Origin: Maribacter sp.
Lineage (GTDB): Bacteria > Bacteroidota > Bacteroidia > Flavobacteriales > Flavobacteriaceae
Reading direction: 5' to 3'
Assembly: GCA_011050675.1 (NCBI GenBank)
Contig: DRFI01000005.1
Span: forward strand, 36,398-100,397
DNA: 64,000 bases
The notes under the pieces were generated by a model. The model saw nothing but the letters and a program-made list of their open reading frames with translations, ran no database searches and was not told the origin of the DNA. The position numbers were made by a program, and so were the translations under genes. Position 1 is the stretch's first letter, and each line of letters opens with the position of its first letter. Shown piece after piece: positions 53,421 to 61,625 of this stretch.

Positions 53421-54689
53421 TTAATTTGCGAGAACTCCTGCTTTTAAAATTTGCCCAAAACGATACATATCTTCATAAGACGAGTAAAAAGGTGCTGGTG
53501 CCAATCTTATTACATTAGGTTCGCGCCAATCTGTTACTACACCATTTTCCATCAAATAATTAAAAAGAGATTTCCCTTGCCCATGTAAGAATACAGATAG
53601 CTGACAACCTCTCTCTTTTGGTGTAATAATTTCAAAAGAACTATCGACTTCTTTATCAATTTCATGTAGAATATATTCTAAATAAGCGACTATTTGATTT
53701 CTCTTTGTAATCAACTTGTCCATACCTACTTCTTCAAACATAGTAAGTGATGCTAAATAAGGTGCAACAGAAAGTATTGGAACATTACTTATTTGCCATG
53801 CATCTGCATTTTCCATAGGCTCGAACTCGGGCTTCATGAGAAATCTGGTTTCTTTTTTTGTTCCCCACCAACCTTCGAATCGTTGAATATCCTTTTTATT
53901 TAAATGCTTTTTATTCACGTAGATACCCGATGCATTTCCTGGACCACTGTTCATGTATTTGTAACTACACCATGAGGCAAAATCGGCATCCCAATCATGT
54001 AACTTCAATTCTACATTACCAACAGCATGTGCCAAATCCCAACCAACGTTGGCACCGACAGCTTTTCCTGCTTTTGTTATGGTTTCCATATCCATCACCT
54101 GACCGTTGTAATAATTTACACCGCCAATTAACACAAGTGCTAGTTCATCGCCTAACTCCTCTATTTTCTCAAGAATATCTTCGGTTCTCCAATGATGCTC
54201 TCCATCACGCTTTTTAATCTCCACGATAGTTTCATCAGGATCTAGACCATGAAACCTAACTTGACTTTGAAACATGTATTGATCACTTGGAAATGCCTTT
54301 TCTTCACAAAGAATTTTAAACCTTGTTTTTGTAGGGTTGTAAAAAGAAACCATCAATAAATGTAGATTCACGGTCAAGGTGTTCATCACTGAAACCTCTT
54401 CTGGTAATGCGCCTACAACTTTCGCTAAAGGTTCTGCCAAACGCTCATGATAATCCCACCATGGTTTTTCTGCATAAAAATGACCCTCAACGGCTAGTTC
54501 GCCCCAGTCTTTCATAACCTCATCTACAAATGACTTGGTTCTTTTTGGCTGTAGCCCTAGCGAATTACCCGTGAAATAGATGACTTCTTCCCCGTTGATT
54601 TTAGGAAAAATAAACTCATCCCTGTATGTTTTTAAATTGTCCTTTGCATCTAAAGACTGTGCAAACTCCAACGTATTTTTAAATTCCAT
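53421..54689 (-). CDS. kynU: Kynureninase
   Basis: A 422-residue PLP enzyme that cleaves kynurenine or 3-hydroxykynurenine to (3-hydroxy)anthranilate and alanine. YFTGNSLGLQPKR (residues 38-50), VMNTLTVNLHLLM (101-113), GWDLAHAVGNVELKLHDWDADFASWCSYKYMNSGPG with PLP Lys244, and the C-terminal WREPNVIRLAPAPFYSSYEDMYRF are diagnostic. Together with kmo in this window it gives 3-hydroxyanthranilate for de novo NAD+ synthesis. The dioxygenases and quinolinate steps lie elsewhere. The MFS gene follows it. Confidence 0.96.
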   Translation of the reverse strand: MEFKNTLEFAQSLDAKDNLKTYRDEFIFPKINGEEVIYFTGNSLGLQPKRTKSFVDEVMKDWGELAVEGHFYAEKPWWDYHERLAEPLAKVVGALPEEVSVMNTLTVNLHLLMVSFYNPTKTRFKILCEEKAFPSDQYMFQSQVRFHGLDPDETIVEIKKRDGEHHWRTEDILEKIEELGDELALVLIGGVNYYNGQVMDMETITKAGKAVGANVGWDLAHAVGNVELKLHDWDADFASWCSYKYMNSGPGNASGIYVNKKHLNKKDIQRFEGWWGTKKETRFLMKPEFEPMENADAWQISNVPILSVAPYLASLTMFEEVGMDKLITKRNQIVAYLEYILHEIDKEVDSSFEIITPKERGCQLSVFLHGQGKSLFNYLMENGVVTDWREPNVIRLAPAPFYSSYEDMYRFGQILKAGVLAN

Positions 54690-54754
54690 AGCTAATTTTA
54701 TATAAAAGTAATCATAAGCCTATAATTTAATAAGCCCAAAACAATAATTGACCT

Positions 54755-55225
54755 TTAAGATTCTGTTCTTAACCGCATTTCTATCATATGCCTATTAAAC
54801 CCTACTTTCTCATAGGCTCTAATAGCTGGTTCGTTTTCGCTGTACACATGTAATCTTATTTCCGTTAAACCATACGCAGTACACCAATCTTTTAAACCAC
54901 TAACAATTTTTCCATTTATACCCTTACCTCTATAATCGGGATCTGTATACATAAAACCCAAATAGGCAAAAGTCTCATGATCTAAATAATGTCTGGCAGG
55001 TTTCTCCAAGGCATAACCCGTAGCTACTATTTTATCTCCATCACACGCAACTAACACAATGGCTCTAGGGTTTGCCATTAGTGCATTTAAATCATAATAG
55101 GTAACATCGGCTTCCTTTATAGTAGGATCAAAAGGGCGCTCTGCTTTGACCACTCCTTGCTCATATTGTAATAATACTGGCAAATCGCTATCTACCGCTT
55201 CCCTAATCGTAATTTCACTTTTCAT
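54755..55225 (-). CDS. GNAT-family N-acetyltransferase
   Basis: A 156-residue acetyltransferase with the GNAT core: IREAVDSDLPVLLQYEQGVV at the start, TGYALEKPAR and YLGFMYTDPDYRGKGINGKIVSGL (acetyl-CoA pyrophosphate-binding R/Q-x-x-G-x-G/A motif, about residues 88-106), then LHVYSENEPAIRAYEKVGFNRHMIEM. The acceptor is unknown. It is divergent from the O-methyltransferase (63 bp between starts) and lies 65 bp upstream of kynU. Confidence 0.9.
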   Translation of the reverse strand: MKSEITIREAVDSDLPVLLQYEQGVVKAERPFDPTIKEADVTYYDLNALMANPRAIVLVACDGDKIVATGYALEKPARHYLDHETFAYLGFMYTDPDYRGKGINGKIVSGLKDWCTAYGLTEIRLHVYSENEPAIRAYEKVGFNRHMIEMRLRTES

Positions 55226-55267
55226 CTCTTCCCTATTTTGAGTCCATTAAATTAAGGCTTAAAACCC

Positions 55268-55275
55268 TATTTTTG
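55268..55275 (+). promoter_or_regulatory. -7 element of the O-methyltransferase gene
   Basis: TATTTTTG, an exact TAnnTTTG match, 13 bp before the ATG at 55289. The nearest upstream TTTTG is 27 bp away, outside normal spacing. Confidence 0.45.
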
Positions 55276-55288
55276 CAAAAAGAAACGC

Positions 55289-55930
55289 ATGCATTTTCTA
55301 TCACCACTTTTAGAAAGCTATTTAGCAGACCATTCGCAAGAAGAGCCTAAGTTACTTCAAGAACTTACGCGCGAAACTCATTTAAAAGTAATACAGCCAC
55401 GTATGCTTACCGGGCATTTTCAAGGGCGTGTATTAAGTTTATTATCCAAGTTGATAAATCCTGTTAATATTCTTGAAATTGGCACCTATACCGGTTATTC
55501 TGCTTTATGCCTTGCAGAGGGTCTACAGAAAGACGGACAATTACATACCATCGATGTAAATGCAGAACTAGCCCAAATACAGCGTACCTTTTTTGACCGT
55601 AGCGATTATGGTTCACAAATTATACAACATGTAGGTAATGCATTAGATATTATACCAAAGCTTGATATTACTTTTGATCTTATTTTTATAGATGCAGAGA
55701 AAAAGCAGTACGACAATTTTCTAGAAGCGGTTTTACCTAAAACAAAATCGGGATCTGTAATACTTTCAGATAATGTGCTGTGGTCAGGTAAAGTAGTTGA
55801 GCCTTTGGACCCTAAAGATGTTACTACAAAGGTACTTTTAGACTACAATAAAAAATTAAGCGAACATCCTTTATTAGAAACAGTTTTGTTACCTATACGT
55901 GATGGTCTAACTTTAAGTAGGGTAAAATAA
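55289..55930 (+). CDS. O-methyltransferase (COMT-like)
   Basis: A 213-residue SAM-dependent methyltransferase of the class I catechol-type. SAM motif I is LEIGTYTGYSALCLAEGL (about residues 64-81), followed by LHTIDVNAEL (Asp binding the ribose), GNALDIIPKL, LIFIDAEKKQYDNFLEAVLP and LSDNVLWSGKV, the metal-binding DxxK...DN pattern of the family. The acceptor is unknown. Its 3' end overlaps the convergent PAP2 gene by 38 bp. Confidence 0.93.
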   Translation: MHFLSPLLESYLADHSQEEPKLLQELTRETHLKVIQPRMLTGHFQGRVLSLLSKLINPVNILEIGTYTGYSALCLAEGLQKDGQLHTIDVNAELAQIQRTFFDRSDYGSQIIQHVGNALDIIPKLDITFDLIFIDAEKKQYDNFLEAVLPKTKSGSVILSDNVLWSGKVVEPLDPKDVTTKVLLDYNKKLSEHPLLETVLLPIRDGLTLSRVK

Positions 55931-56468
55931 GTAAACCGTACAACCTATAAAACAACCAAGCTGATACGGTGCCTACGAAAGCTCCTACCATTAAATCTAT
56001 AGGAAAATGCACGCCAACATATACTCTACTCATGCAAAACAATATAGGCCATAGGTAAAATAGATATACCCATTTAAAATGATGCCTTAAAAATAATACC
56101 GTTATGGTCGTAATGGAGAAGGAAGATGAAGCATGACCAGAAAAAAAGCTGAATCCGGATGGGCTTCTTAGAATACGAATTAGTGTATTTAATTCTTCAT
56201 CATTATTAGGTCTTAACCGCTCAACAACATTTTTAGTCAAATCTGTTAAAGTAGCTACAAAAGCTGCCATAATTAATATGGTCAAAATCATGGTTATTGC
56301 CTTACGTTTTGGGAACTTAACAAAGAACAAAGCAATGATCAGTACAAATAATGGAATCCAAGGTGGAAATTTGGTCACCGTAGACCAAAAAGTATCATAT
56401 TGCTCTATACCAAGACTGTTAAGATAGACAAAGGCATCTCGATCCCATTGTAAAATCTTATCTAACAT
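55893..56468 (-). CDS. PAP2-family membrane phosphatase
   Basis: A 191-residue integral membrane phosphatase with the three PAP2 signatures: KNVVERLRPNN (KxxxxxxRP type, about residues 83-93), FFSGHASSSFS (PSGH type, about 113-123) and SRVYVGVHFPIDLMVG (SRxxxxxHxxxD, about 152-167). Likely substrates are undecaprenyl diphosphate or phosphatidate. It starts 6 bp after tatA, so they are co-transcribed. Its 3' end overlaps the O-methyltransferase gene by 38 bp. Confidence 0.93.
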   Translation of the reverse strand: MLDKILQWDRDAFVYLNSLGIEQYDTFWSTVTKFPPWIPLFVLIIALFFVKFPKRKAITMILTILIMAAFVATLTDLTKNVVERLRPNNDEELNTLIRILRSPSGFSFFSGHASSSFSITTITVLFLRHHFKWVYLFYLWPILFCMSRVYVGVHFPIDLMVGAFVGTVSAWLFYRLYGLLILPYLKLDHHV

Positions 56469-56474
56469 AGAAGA

Positions 56475-56804
56475 TTACTTTCTCTTTACACTGCCGGTAA
56501 CATCATTGATGTTCTTGCTAACGTCGCTAATTTGCTTTTTGACGTCATTACCTATACCAGAACTAATATCTTTTTTCATATCATCGATATCTTTTTTGAT
56601 ATCCGTAACGAAACTAGTATCGATACCCTGCTTATCGGCACTTTTCTGAATTTCTTGTTTAATATCTTCGGTAGCATCTTTTAGTTGACGCATACCTTTA
56701 CCTAATCCCTTCGCGATATCAGGAATTTTGTCGGCACCAAAAACCATCACTACGATAAACATAATGAAGAAAATTTCTGCGCCACTTATAAATAATGAAT
56801 ACAT
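56475..56804 (-). CDS. tatA: Twin-arginine translocase subunit TatA/TatE
   Basis: A 109-residue protein: one N-terminal transmembrane helix (LFISGAEIFFIMFIVVMVFGADKIPDIAKGLGKGMRQ) followed by an amphipathic helix and a polar tail with Lys/Asp-rich repeats (ADKQGIDTSF, KKDIDDMKKDI, KKQISDVSKNI). The FGADKIPDIAKGLGKG motif is the TatA family signature. An upstream ATG at 56813 is also possible and lies 4 nt after a -7 element. TatA oligomers form the translocation pore for folded proteins with RR signals. PAP2 follows after 6 bp. Confidence 0.9.
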   Translation of the reverse strand: MYSLFISGAEIFFIMFIVVMVFGADKIPDIAKGLGKGMRQLKDATEDIKQEIQKSADKQGIDTSFVTDIKKDIDDMKKDISSGIGNDVKKQISDVSKNINDVTGSVKRK

Positions 56805-56817
56805 AGCAATCATACTA

Positions 56818-56825
56818 CAAATATA
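56818..56825 (-). promoter_or_regulatory. -7 element of tatA
   Basis: Minus-strand TATATTTG, an exact TAnnTTTG match. It ends 4 nt before the ATG at 56813 and 13 nt before the ATG at 56804, so either a leaderless or short-leader transcript is predicted. Confidence 0.45.
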
Positions 56826-56846
56826 AACAAGTTTAGTATCGAAATT

Positions 56847-56878
56847 AAAAAAGCCTCGTATAACTACGAGGCTTTTTT
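56847..56878 (-). terminator. Terminator of the M1 peptidase gene
   Basis: 14-bp stem AAAAAAGCCTCGTA / TACGAGGCTTTTTT with a 4-nt loop, 19 bp past the stop codon of the minus-strand M1 gene; on this strand it ends in a T-run. Confidence 0.9.
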
Positions 56879-56896
56879 TAAAAATAATTTTATGAA

Positions 56897-59209
56897 TTAT
56901 TCTCCTTTAATTCCTTCTTTCATTTTATCGAAATCGCTCTCTTGCTCTTTCTTTGGCCAGCTATTGTTTGTTGTATCAATATCTGCCGTTTCCATTTTAG
57001 GATCAATGTTAACTCCTGTAAGCTCAGTAGTAGAAGAAATAACCATACTTACTTCTTTACTGTTCTTTCTCCAGATTTCTGGAGGATAGGTTACATTTTT
57101 AACCGAACCATCTGCATACGTATACTCTACGATCAATGGCATCGGTAAACCACCTGGACTGTTATACGTTACTTCGTAAAAATACTTTGGTTCTTTAACC
57201 GCTGCTCTTTCTGCCGCAGTCATGTTATCCATCATAAATTCTTTTAAAGTTTTAGAAGATTCCGATGGTAAATTATCCTTTAGTTCAGGAGCTACCATAC
57301 CAGCATCGTCATATTCCTCTAAATAAACCATTGGTCTTAAATTAGACTCAGGTATACCACGTTCCGCTAAATACGCTTGCATTTTTTTATTCGGCTTATC
57401 GCTTACATAATATTTTTTAATATCCTTTACTGCCAAATCTACATAGTCAGTAGTATAGAACCAACCTCTCCAGTACCAATCTAAATCTACGGCAGAAGCA
57501 TCTTCCATAGTTCTAAAGAAATCTTCAGGAGTTGGGTGTTTAAACTTCCAACGATGAGAATATGTTTTAAAAGCATGGTCAAATAACTCACGCCCCATAA
57601 CAGTTTCTCTTAATATATTTAATGCCGTTGCAGGTTTTCCATATGCGTTAGGCCCTAACTGAAATACATTCTCTGGGTTAGACATAATTGGTGAAATAGT
57701 ACTTTGATCACCACTCATATAAGGTACGATCTTCGCAGGATCACCTCTTCTAGATGGGTATTTATCGTTTGGTGCAATAGCGGTAGGATATGCTTCACCA
57801 AATTCTTGCTCTGCCATGAACTGCATAAAAGTATCTAAACCTTCATCCATCCATCCCCATTGACGCTCATCTGAGTTTACGATCATTGGGAAAAAGTTAT
57901 GACCTACTTCGTGTATAATTACACTGATCATTCCGTATTTAGTTCTATCAGAATAGCTACCGTCCGCATTTGGTCTACCGTAGTTCCAACATATCATCGG
58001 GTACTCCATACCCTGATTTTTTGCGTGCACAGATATTGCCTTTGGGTAAGGGTAATCGAAAGTATGTGACGAGTACGATTTTAACGTATGCGCAACTGCT
58101 TTTGTAGAATACTCTTCCCATAAAGGGTTACCTTCTTTAGGGTACATAGAAACAGCCATAATATCTCTGTTTCCTAATTTAACGGCTTGCATATCCCAAA
58201 TGAACTTTCTTGATGTTGCAAATCCGAAATCACGAACATTTTCTGCCTTTAGCTTCCATGTTTTTGTTTTCTCAGAAAATCCTTTTTCTGCTGCTTCCGC
58301 TTCTGCTTGAGTTACAATGATAACAGGTTTGTCATAAGACTTTTTAGCCTGCTCGTAACGACTCATCATTTCTTTTGTATATACCTCTTTTCTATTCTGA
58401 AGTACTCCTGTACCATCTAAAATATGATCTGCAGGCACAGTTATGTTTACTTCATAATCACCAAATGGTAGTGCAAATTCTCCATTGCCCCAAAATTGAT
58501 GGTTCTGCCATCCTTCTACATCATTATAAACTGCCATTCTTGGAAAGAATTGAGCGATTACATAAGCTCTGTTTCCATCTTCCTTAAAAAATTCATAACC
58601 AGATCTAGCTCTGTTTACGGTATGATCAGGAATGTTGTAGTTCCACTTGATATCAAAAGAAAATTTATCTCCACTTTTTAATGGTGTAGCTAAATCTACA
58701 CGCATCATAGTAAAGTTAATAGTAAAAGGCAAAGCCTTACCCGAAGCATCTTTTACGTATTCTATATTGAAACCACCATCAAAAGGCTCGGTCATATAGT
58801 TACCTACAAAAGCTGCCGGCTGATCCCCTAGAGATATACCGCTTCCATTTTTTAAGGCTGCTTTAGAATCTTTTGTTCTAACATTCTGATCTAATTGCAC
58901 CCATAGATACTCAAGATCGTCTGGTGAATTATTTGTGTAAGTAATCGTTTCTTCTCCAAATATTTTGGCATCCTTATCATCTAAACGAATGTCCATTACA
59001 TAGTCTGCCTGCTGCTGATAATAATCAGGACCCGGAGCTCCAGATGCTGATCTGTAGGTATTGGGGGTTGCAAATTCTTCGTATAGTTGTTTAAACTTAC
59101 TCTGGTTTTCGTGCCCAGCTTCCTTTTCTTTAGTTACCGACTCTTGTGCAAAAGTTGCAGCGGTAAAAAGGAATAAAATAGACGCAAATGCATACTTTAC
59201 TCTTATCAT
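56897..59209 (-). CDS. M1-family metallo-aminopeptidase
   Basis: A 770-residue exported metallopeptidase: signal peptide (MIRVKYAFASILFLFTAATFAQ) and an N-terminal beta domain followed by the thermolysin-like catalytic domain with HEVGH (433-437) and Glu456 in GWMDEGLDTF, the HExxH-18-E zinc site of gluzincins. NQGMEYP (about 398-404) replaces the GxMEN exopeptidase motif. The C-terminal part is atypical. It lies downstream of the DUF6702-like gene (57 bp apart) and ends in a strong terminator. Confidence 0.93.
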   Translation of the reverse strand: MIRVKYAFASILFLFTAATFAQESVTKEKEAGHENQSKFKQLYEEFATPNTYRSASGAPGPDYYQQQADYVMDIRLDDKDAKIFGEETITYTNNSPDDLEYLWVQLDQNVRTKDSKAALKNGSGISLGDQPAAFVGNYMTEPFDGGFNIEYVKDASGKALPFTINFTMMRVDLATPLKSGDKFSFDIKWNYNIPDHTVNRARSGYEFFKEDGNRAYVIAQFFPRMAVYNDVEGWQNHQFWGNGEFALPFGDYEVNITVPADHILDGTGVLQNRKEVYTKEMMSRYEQAKKSYDKPVIIVTQAEAEAAEKGFSEKTKTWKLKAENVRDFGFATSRKFIWDMQAVKLGNRDIMAVSMYPKEGNPLWEEYSTKAVAHTLKSYSSHTFDYPYPKAISVHAKNQGMEYPMICWNYGRPNADGSYSDRTKYGMISVIIHEVGHNFFPMIVNSDERQWGWMDEGLDTFMQFMAEQEFGEAYPTAIAPNDKYPSRRGDPAKIVPYMSGDQSTISPIMSNPENVFQLGPNAYGKPATALNILRETVMGRELFDHAFKTYSHRWKFKHPTPEDFFRTMEDASAVDLDWYWRGWFYTTDYVDLAVKDIKKYYVSDKPNKKMQAYLAERGIPESNLRPMVYLEEYDDAGMVAPELKDNLPSESSKTLKEFMMDNMTAAERAAVKEPKYFYEVTYNSPGGLPMPLIVEYTYADGSVKNVTYPPEIWRKNSKEVSMVISSTTELTGVNIDPKMETADIDTTNNSWPKKEQESDFDKMKEGIKGE

Positions 59210-59266
59210 TACTTAGTTATTTAGTACGGGAAAATTAAAGTTTTTAAAGGGATATCTTAATAAATG

Positions 59267-59773
59267 TTACAAATTTAACATTCCTTTAGGACGTGATTTC
59301 ACTAGAACGTGGCTCTTTTTCTTCCCATTTATTTTCATATGAACCACATTTTGTTGGTCATCATATATATCTGTCAGAACCTCATTCTCAATAGCAATCT
59401 GCTTTAGGTCTTTAAGCGGAATATTTGGAACTTCTAAATAACACAAAACCATATCTGTATCATATTTACTCCCTATAAAATCATACTTTACCGTTTCACC
59501 ATTAATCTCTACCAAAAATTTGGTTCGCAAATATTTCTCTAGATACTCTTTATCCATATCAGATTCCTGATCAGAGCCTAATTTCGCAGGAAACCCGTAG
59601 CGCTCCTTAATTACCGAATTAATATCATCTATAAATACCCGAGTAATAATCTGCACAGATTCATCCTTTATTGAATAATCTACATTGGTAACGCTAATGT
59701 AAAATTTATGCGCCCCAGCAAATGCAAATAGAGGGAGTATCATTAATAAAAATACCGATCTAACAATCTTCAT
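59267..59773 (-). CDS. Exported protein, DUF6702-like
   Basis: A 168-residue protein with a signal peptide (MKIVRSVFLLMILPLFAFAGAHK) and a compact domain with KFYISVTNVDYSIKDESVQIITRVFIDDINSVIKERYG, LVEINGETVKYDFIGSKYDTDMVLCYLEVPNIP and a C-terminal KSHVLVKSRPKG. The pattern is that of the flavobacterial DUF6702 family, often next to an M1 peptidase as here. The start at 59773 (signal peptide) is preferred over 59806. Function is unknown; a partner role with the peptidase is inferred. Confidence 0.8.
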   Translation of the reverse strand: MKIVRSVFLLMILPLFAFAGAHKFYISVTNVDYSIKDESVQIITRVFIDDINSVIKERYGFPAKLGSDQESDMDKEYLEKYLRTKFLVEINGETVKYDFIGSKYDTDMVLCYLEVPNIPLKDLKQIAIENEVLTDIYDDQQNVVHMKINGKKKSHVLVKSRPKGMLNL

Positions 59774-59810
59774 ATTGTTTTGTTTAATAACATCTTTGCA
59801 AACCATATGC

Positions 59811-59818
59811 CAAAGATA
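59811..59818 (-). promoter_or_regulatory. -7 element before the DUF6702-like gene
   Basis: Minus-strand TATCTTTG, an exact TAnnTTTG match, 37 bp before the ATG at 59773 and 4 nt before an alternative ATG at 59806. It suggests the gene can be transcribed separately from the CarboxypepD_reg pair upstream. Confidence 0.4.
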
Positions 59819-59824
59819 ACGCCC

Positions 59825-60598
59825 CTAATCTAAAGAATTATTCTCTCGATACAGGAGGCTTTTTTGTCGAAGATATTCCCATATTTCTAGCTCGCTATGG
59901 GTGTCCACAATTTGCTGAAACCTGGGGTCAACTTCGCAGTAATATAGAAAATCGTCTATTTTATCTATGGGAATCAACAGTTGTTTTAGGTAAACACTAT
60001 CCTCGTAAAATTCCCTTACACGCTCTGTTCTGTCATAGAGTTTATTTCGCTCTACACGTTTTTTAAGCATTTTGGTGCGCCCAGTAATTGCATTTATTAA
60101 GGGATCAAAACTCATTATCGGACTAGCTGTTGCCGCACTAAGCTCCCGCTCTGCCTTTGTTGGTATTTTTACATATGCATTGGGCAAACCTAAAGTAGAT
60201 GCTGTAACAATAGGATCTAAATCTAAAGTGGACAAATCTGCCAATAGATTTCCACTAAGGCTATAAGGTGTAACGGTAACTTCATCCAATTCCGTCAAGG
60301 CATCTTCTAACCCAACAGAAATAAACTTGCTATCTAAAATTGCGATACTGACCACTACTATCTTCTTTTTGTATTGTATAGCAGAAAACTCCAGGGTATC
60401 CAACATTTGTACAGGTATGGTAAAAAAACCATTCTCATCTGTAATTGTTGCTCTTTGAGAAGTTAGGTTAAGAACATGTGTAGCGGCAACGTCTCCGTCA
60501 TCACTATACACCTTACCTTCTAACCTTTTAGGTTCACCTAATTGTGCGAATACAAAGACGCTAGAAAAGAGAAAAAAAATAAGGAGTTTACTCCTCAT
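59825..60598 (-). CDS. CarboxypepD_reg-like protein B
   Basis: A 257-residue exported protein with a signal peptide (MRSKLLIFFLFSSVFVFAQ) and a carboxypeptidase-regulatory-like domain (RLEGKVYSDDGDVAATHVLNLTSQRATITDENGFFTIPVQMLDTLEFSAIQYKKKIVVV), then a helical C-terminal region with ELDEVTVTPYSLSGNLLADLS and RVREFYEDSVYLKQLLIPIDKIDDFLYYCEVD. It is paralogous to the upstream gene at 60588, whose 3' end it overlaps by 11 bp. A structural or surface role is inferred; no catalytic motif is visible. Confidence 0.82.
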   Translation of the reverse strand: MRSKLLIFFLFSSVFVFAQLGEPKRLEGKVYSDDGDVAATHVLNLTSQRATITDENGFFTIPVQMLDTLEFSAIQYKKKIVVVSIAILDSKFISVGLEDALTELDEVTVTPYSLSGNLLADLSTLDLDPIVTASTLGLPNAYVKIPTKAERELSAATASPIMSFDPLINAITGRTKMLKKRVERNKLYDRTERVREFYEDSVYLKQLLIPIDKIDDFLYYCEVDPRFQQIVDTHSELEIWEYLRQKSLLYRENNSLD

Positions 60599-61331
60599 TT
60601 AAATCTTTAAGAAAAGTTTTACTATGATTAACCAAAGCATCTATCAACTGAAATTCGTTCTCTTTTCTAAGTAACGTTTGTGCAGGCATTCTGGCATCAC
60701 AATAATATAAAAACTCATTTATTTTATCTTGTGGTATTTGTAGATCAACCACAAAAAAGGAATCGTCATAAACTTGACGCAATACTTCACTAACTTTTAA
60801 TTTTGGTCTTTCTTCTTCAGTTTCATCTTGAGATTTAAAAATAGCTCTAAAAATATTTACGAAATTTAAACCGTCTTGCATTCCCCTATCTGCTTGAGAC
60901 ATGGCTATATTCTCTACCCCTGTACCTCGATCAATTTCATATTCGTGCTGCTTAAATTCTTCGTTCTTCATTGCTAAAAAACGCTCTTGCTGTTCTGGGG
61001 TAATTACCACCTCGTCTAGTTCTGTCACCTTCTCGTTTACCTCAACTACTAAGCGATTATTAGCTAGTATTTCTTCAGTAACCGTCACTACTTTAATATT
61101 ATAGTTGATAGCTGTAAAAACAAGCTGATCACCAACTTTTACATTAATTCTAAATAGTCCTTTATCATTGGTTATTGTGGCACGTTCTGCTGTTGAATTA
61201 ATTACATTTTCATTGGGCACGCCAATGTTCATGTAAATTACCGACCCGTTTAAAGGTTGTCTTGTATCATCTTGCGAAAAGCCTGATACTGCTGTAAATA
61301 ATACTAGTAAAAAAAGTAATTTTTTGGTCAT
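60588..61331 (-). CDS. CarboxypepD_reg-like protein A
   Basis: A 247-residue exported paralogue of the gene at 59825: signal peptide (MTKKLLFLLVLFTAVSGFSQ), a carboxypeptidase-regulatory-like domain (PLNGSVIYMNIGVPNENVINSTAERATITNDKGLFRINVKVGDQLVFTAINYNIKVV) ending KVTELDEVVITPEQ, and a C-terminal helical part with VLRQVYDDSFFVVDLQIPQDKINEFLYYCDA. The two genes share the motif IxxDKIxxFLYYCxA/E and overlap by 11 bp, so they are co-translated. It is the first gene of the block leading to the M1 peptidase. Confidence 0.82.
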   Translation of the reverse strand: MTKKLLFLLVLFTAVSGFSQDDTRQPLNGSVIYMNIGVPNENVINSTAERATITNDKGLFRINVKVGDQLVFTAINYNIKVVTVTEEILANNRLVVEVNEKVTELDEVVITPEQQERFLAMKNEEFKQHEYEIDRGTGVENIAMSQADRGMQDGLNFVNIFRAIFKSQDETEEERPKLKVSEVLRQVYDDSFFVVDLQIPQDKINEFLYYCDARMPAQTLLRKENEFQLIDALVNHSKTFLKDLNEE

Positions 61332-61583
61332 TTAGTGTGTGTTAATTCTGAAAATTCCCTGTTCATAGGATATTCAAAAGATAAAGAAAAGATTTGTAAT
61401 CTTTATAAAAAAAAACCCGTCAATAAATTTTTGTTAATTTCTTCAACGCCTTCAGTTAAATATGCACCTACCGTTTACTTAATTTAGACGCCGAAATTGA
61501 ACCCATTGAACGAGAATTGATGTTCTTTAACCCATTACCCTACTATTTCAACTTATAAATAAAGGGTATTAAGAAGATAATTC

Positions 61584-61591
61584 TATTTTTG
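61584..61591 (+). promoter_or_regulatory. -7 element of the repeat-protein gene
   Basis: TATTTTTG, an exact TAnnTTTG match, 34 bp before the ATG at 61626. The 294-bp gap 61332-61625 to the divergent surface-protein genes holds no ORF or repeat. Confidence 0.4.
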
Positions 61592-61625
61592 TTTATCACT
61601 ATTTTCTCGTCATAAGACACTAAGT

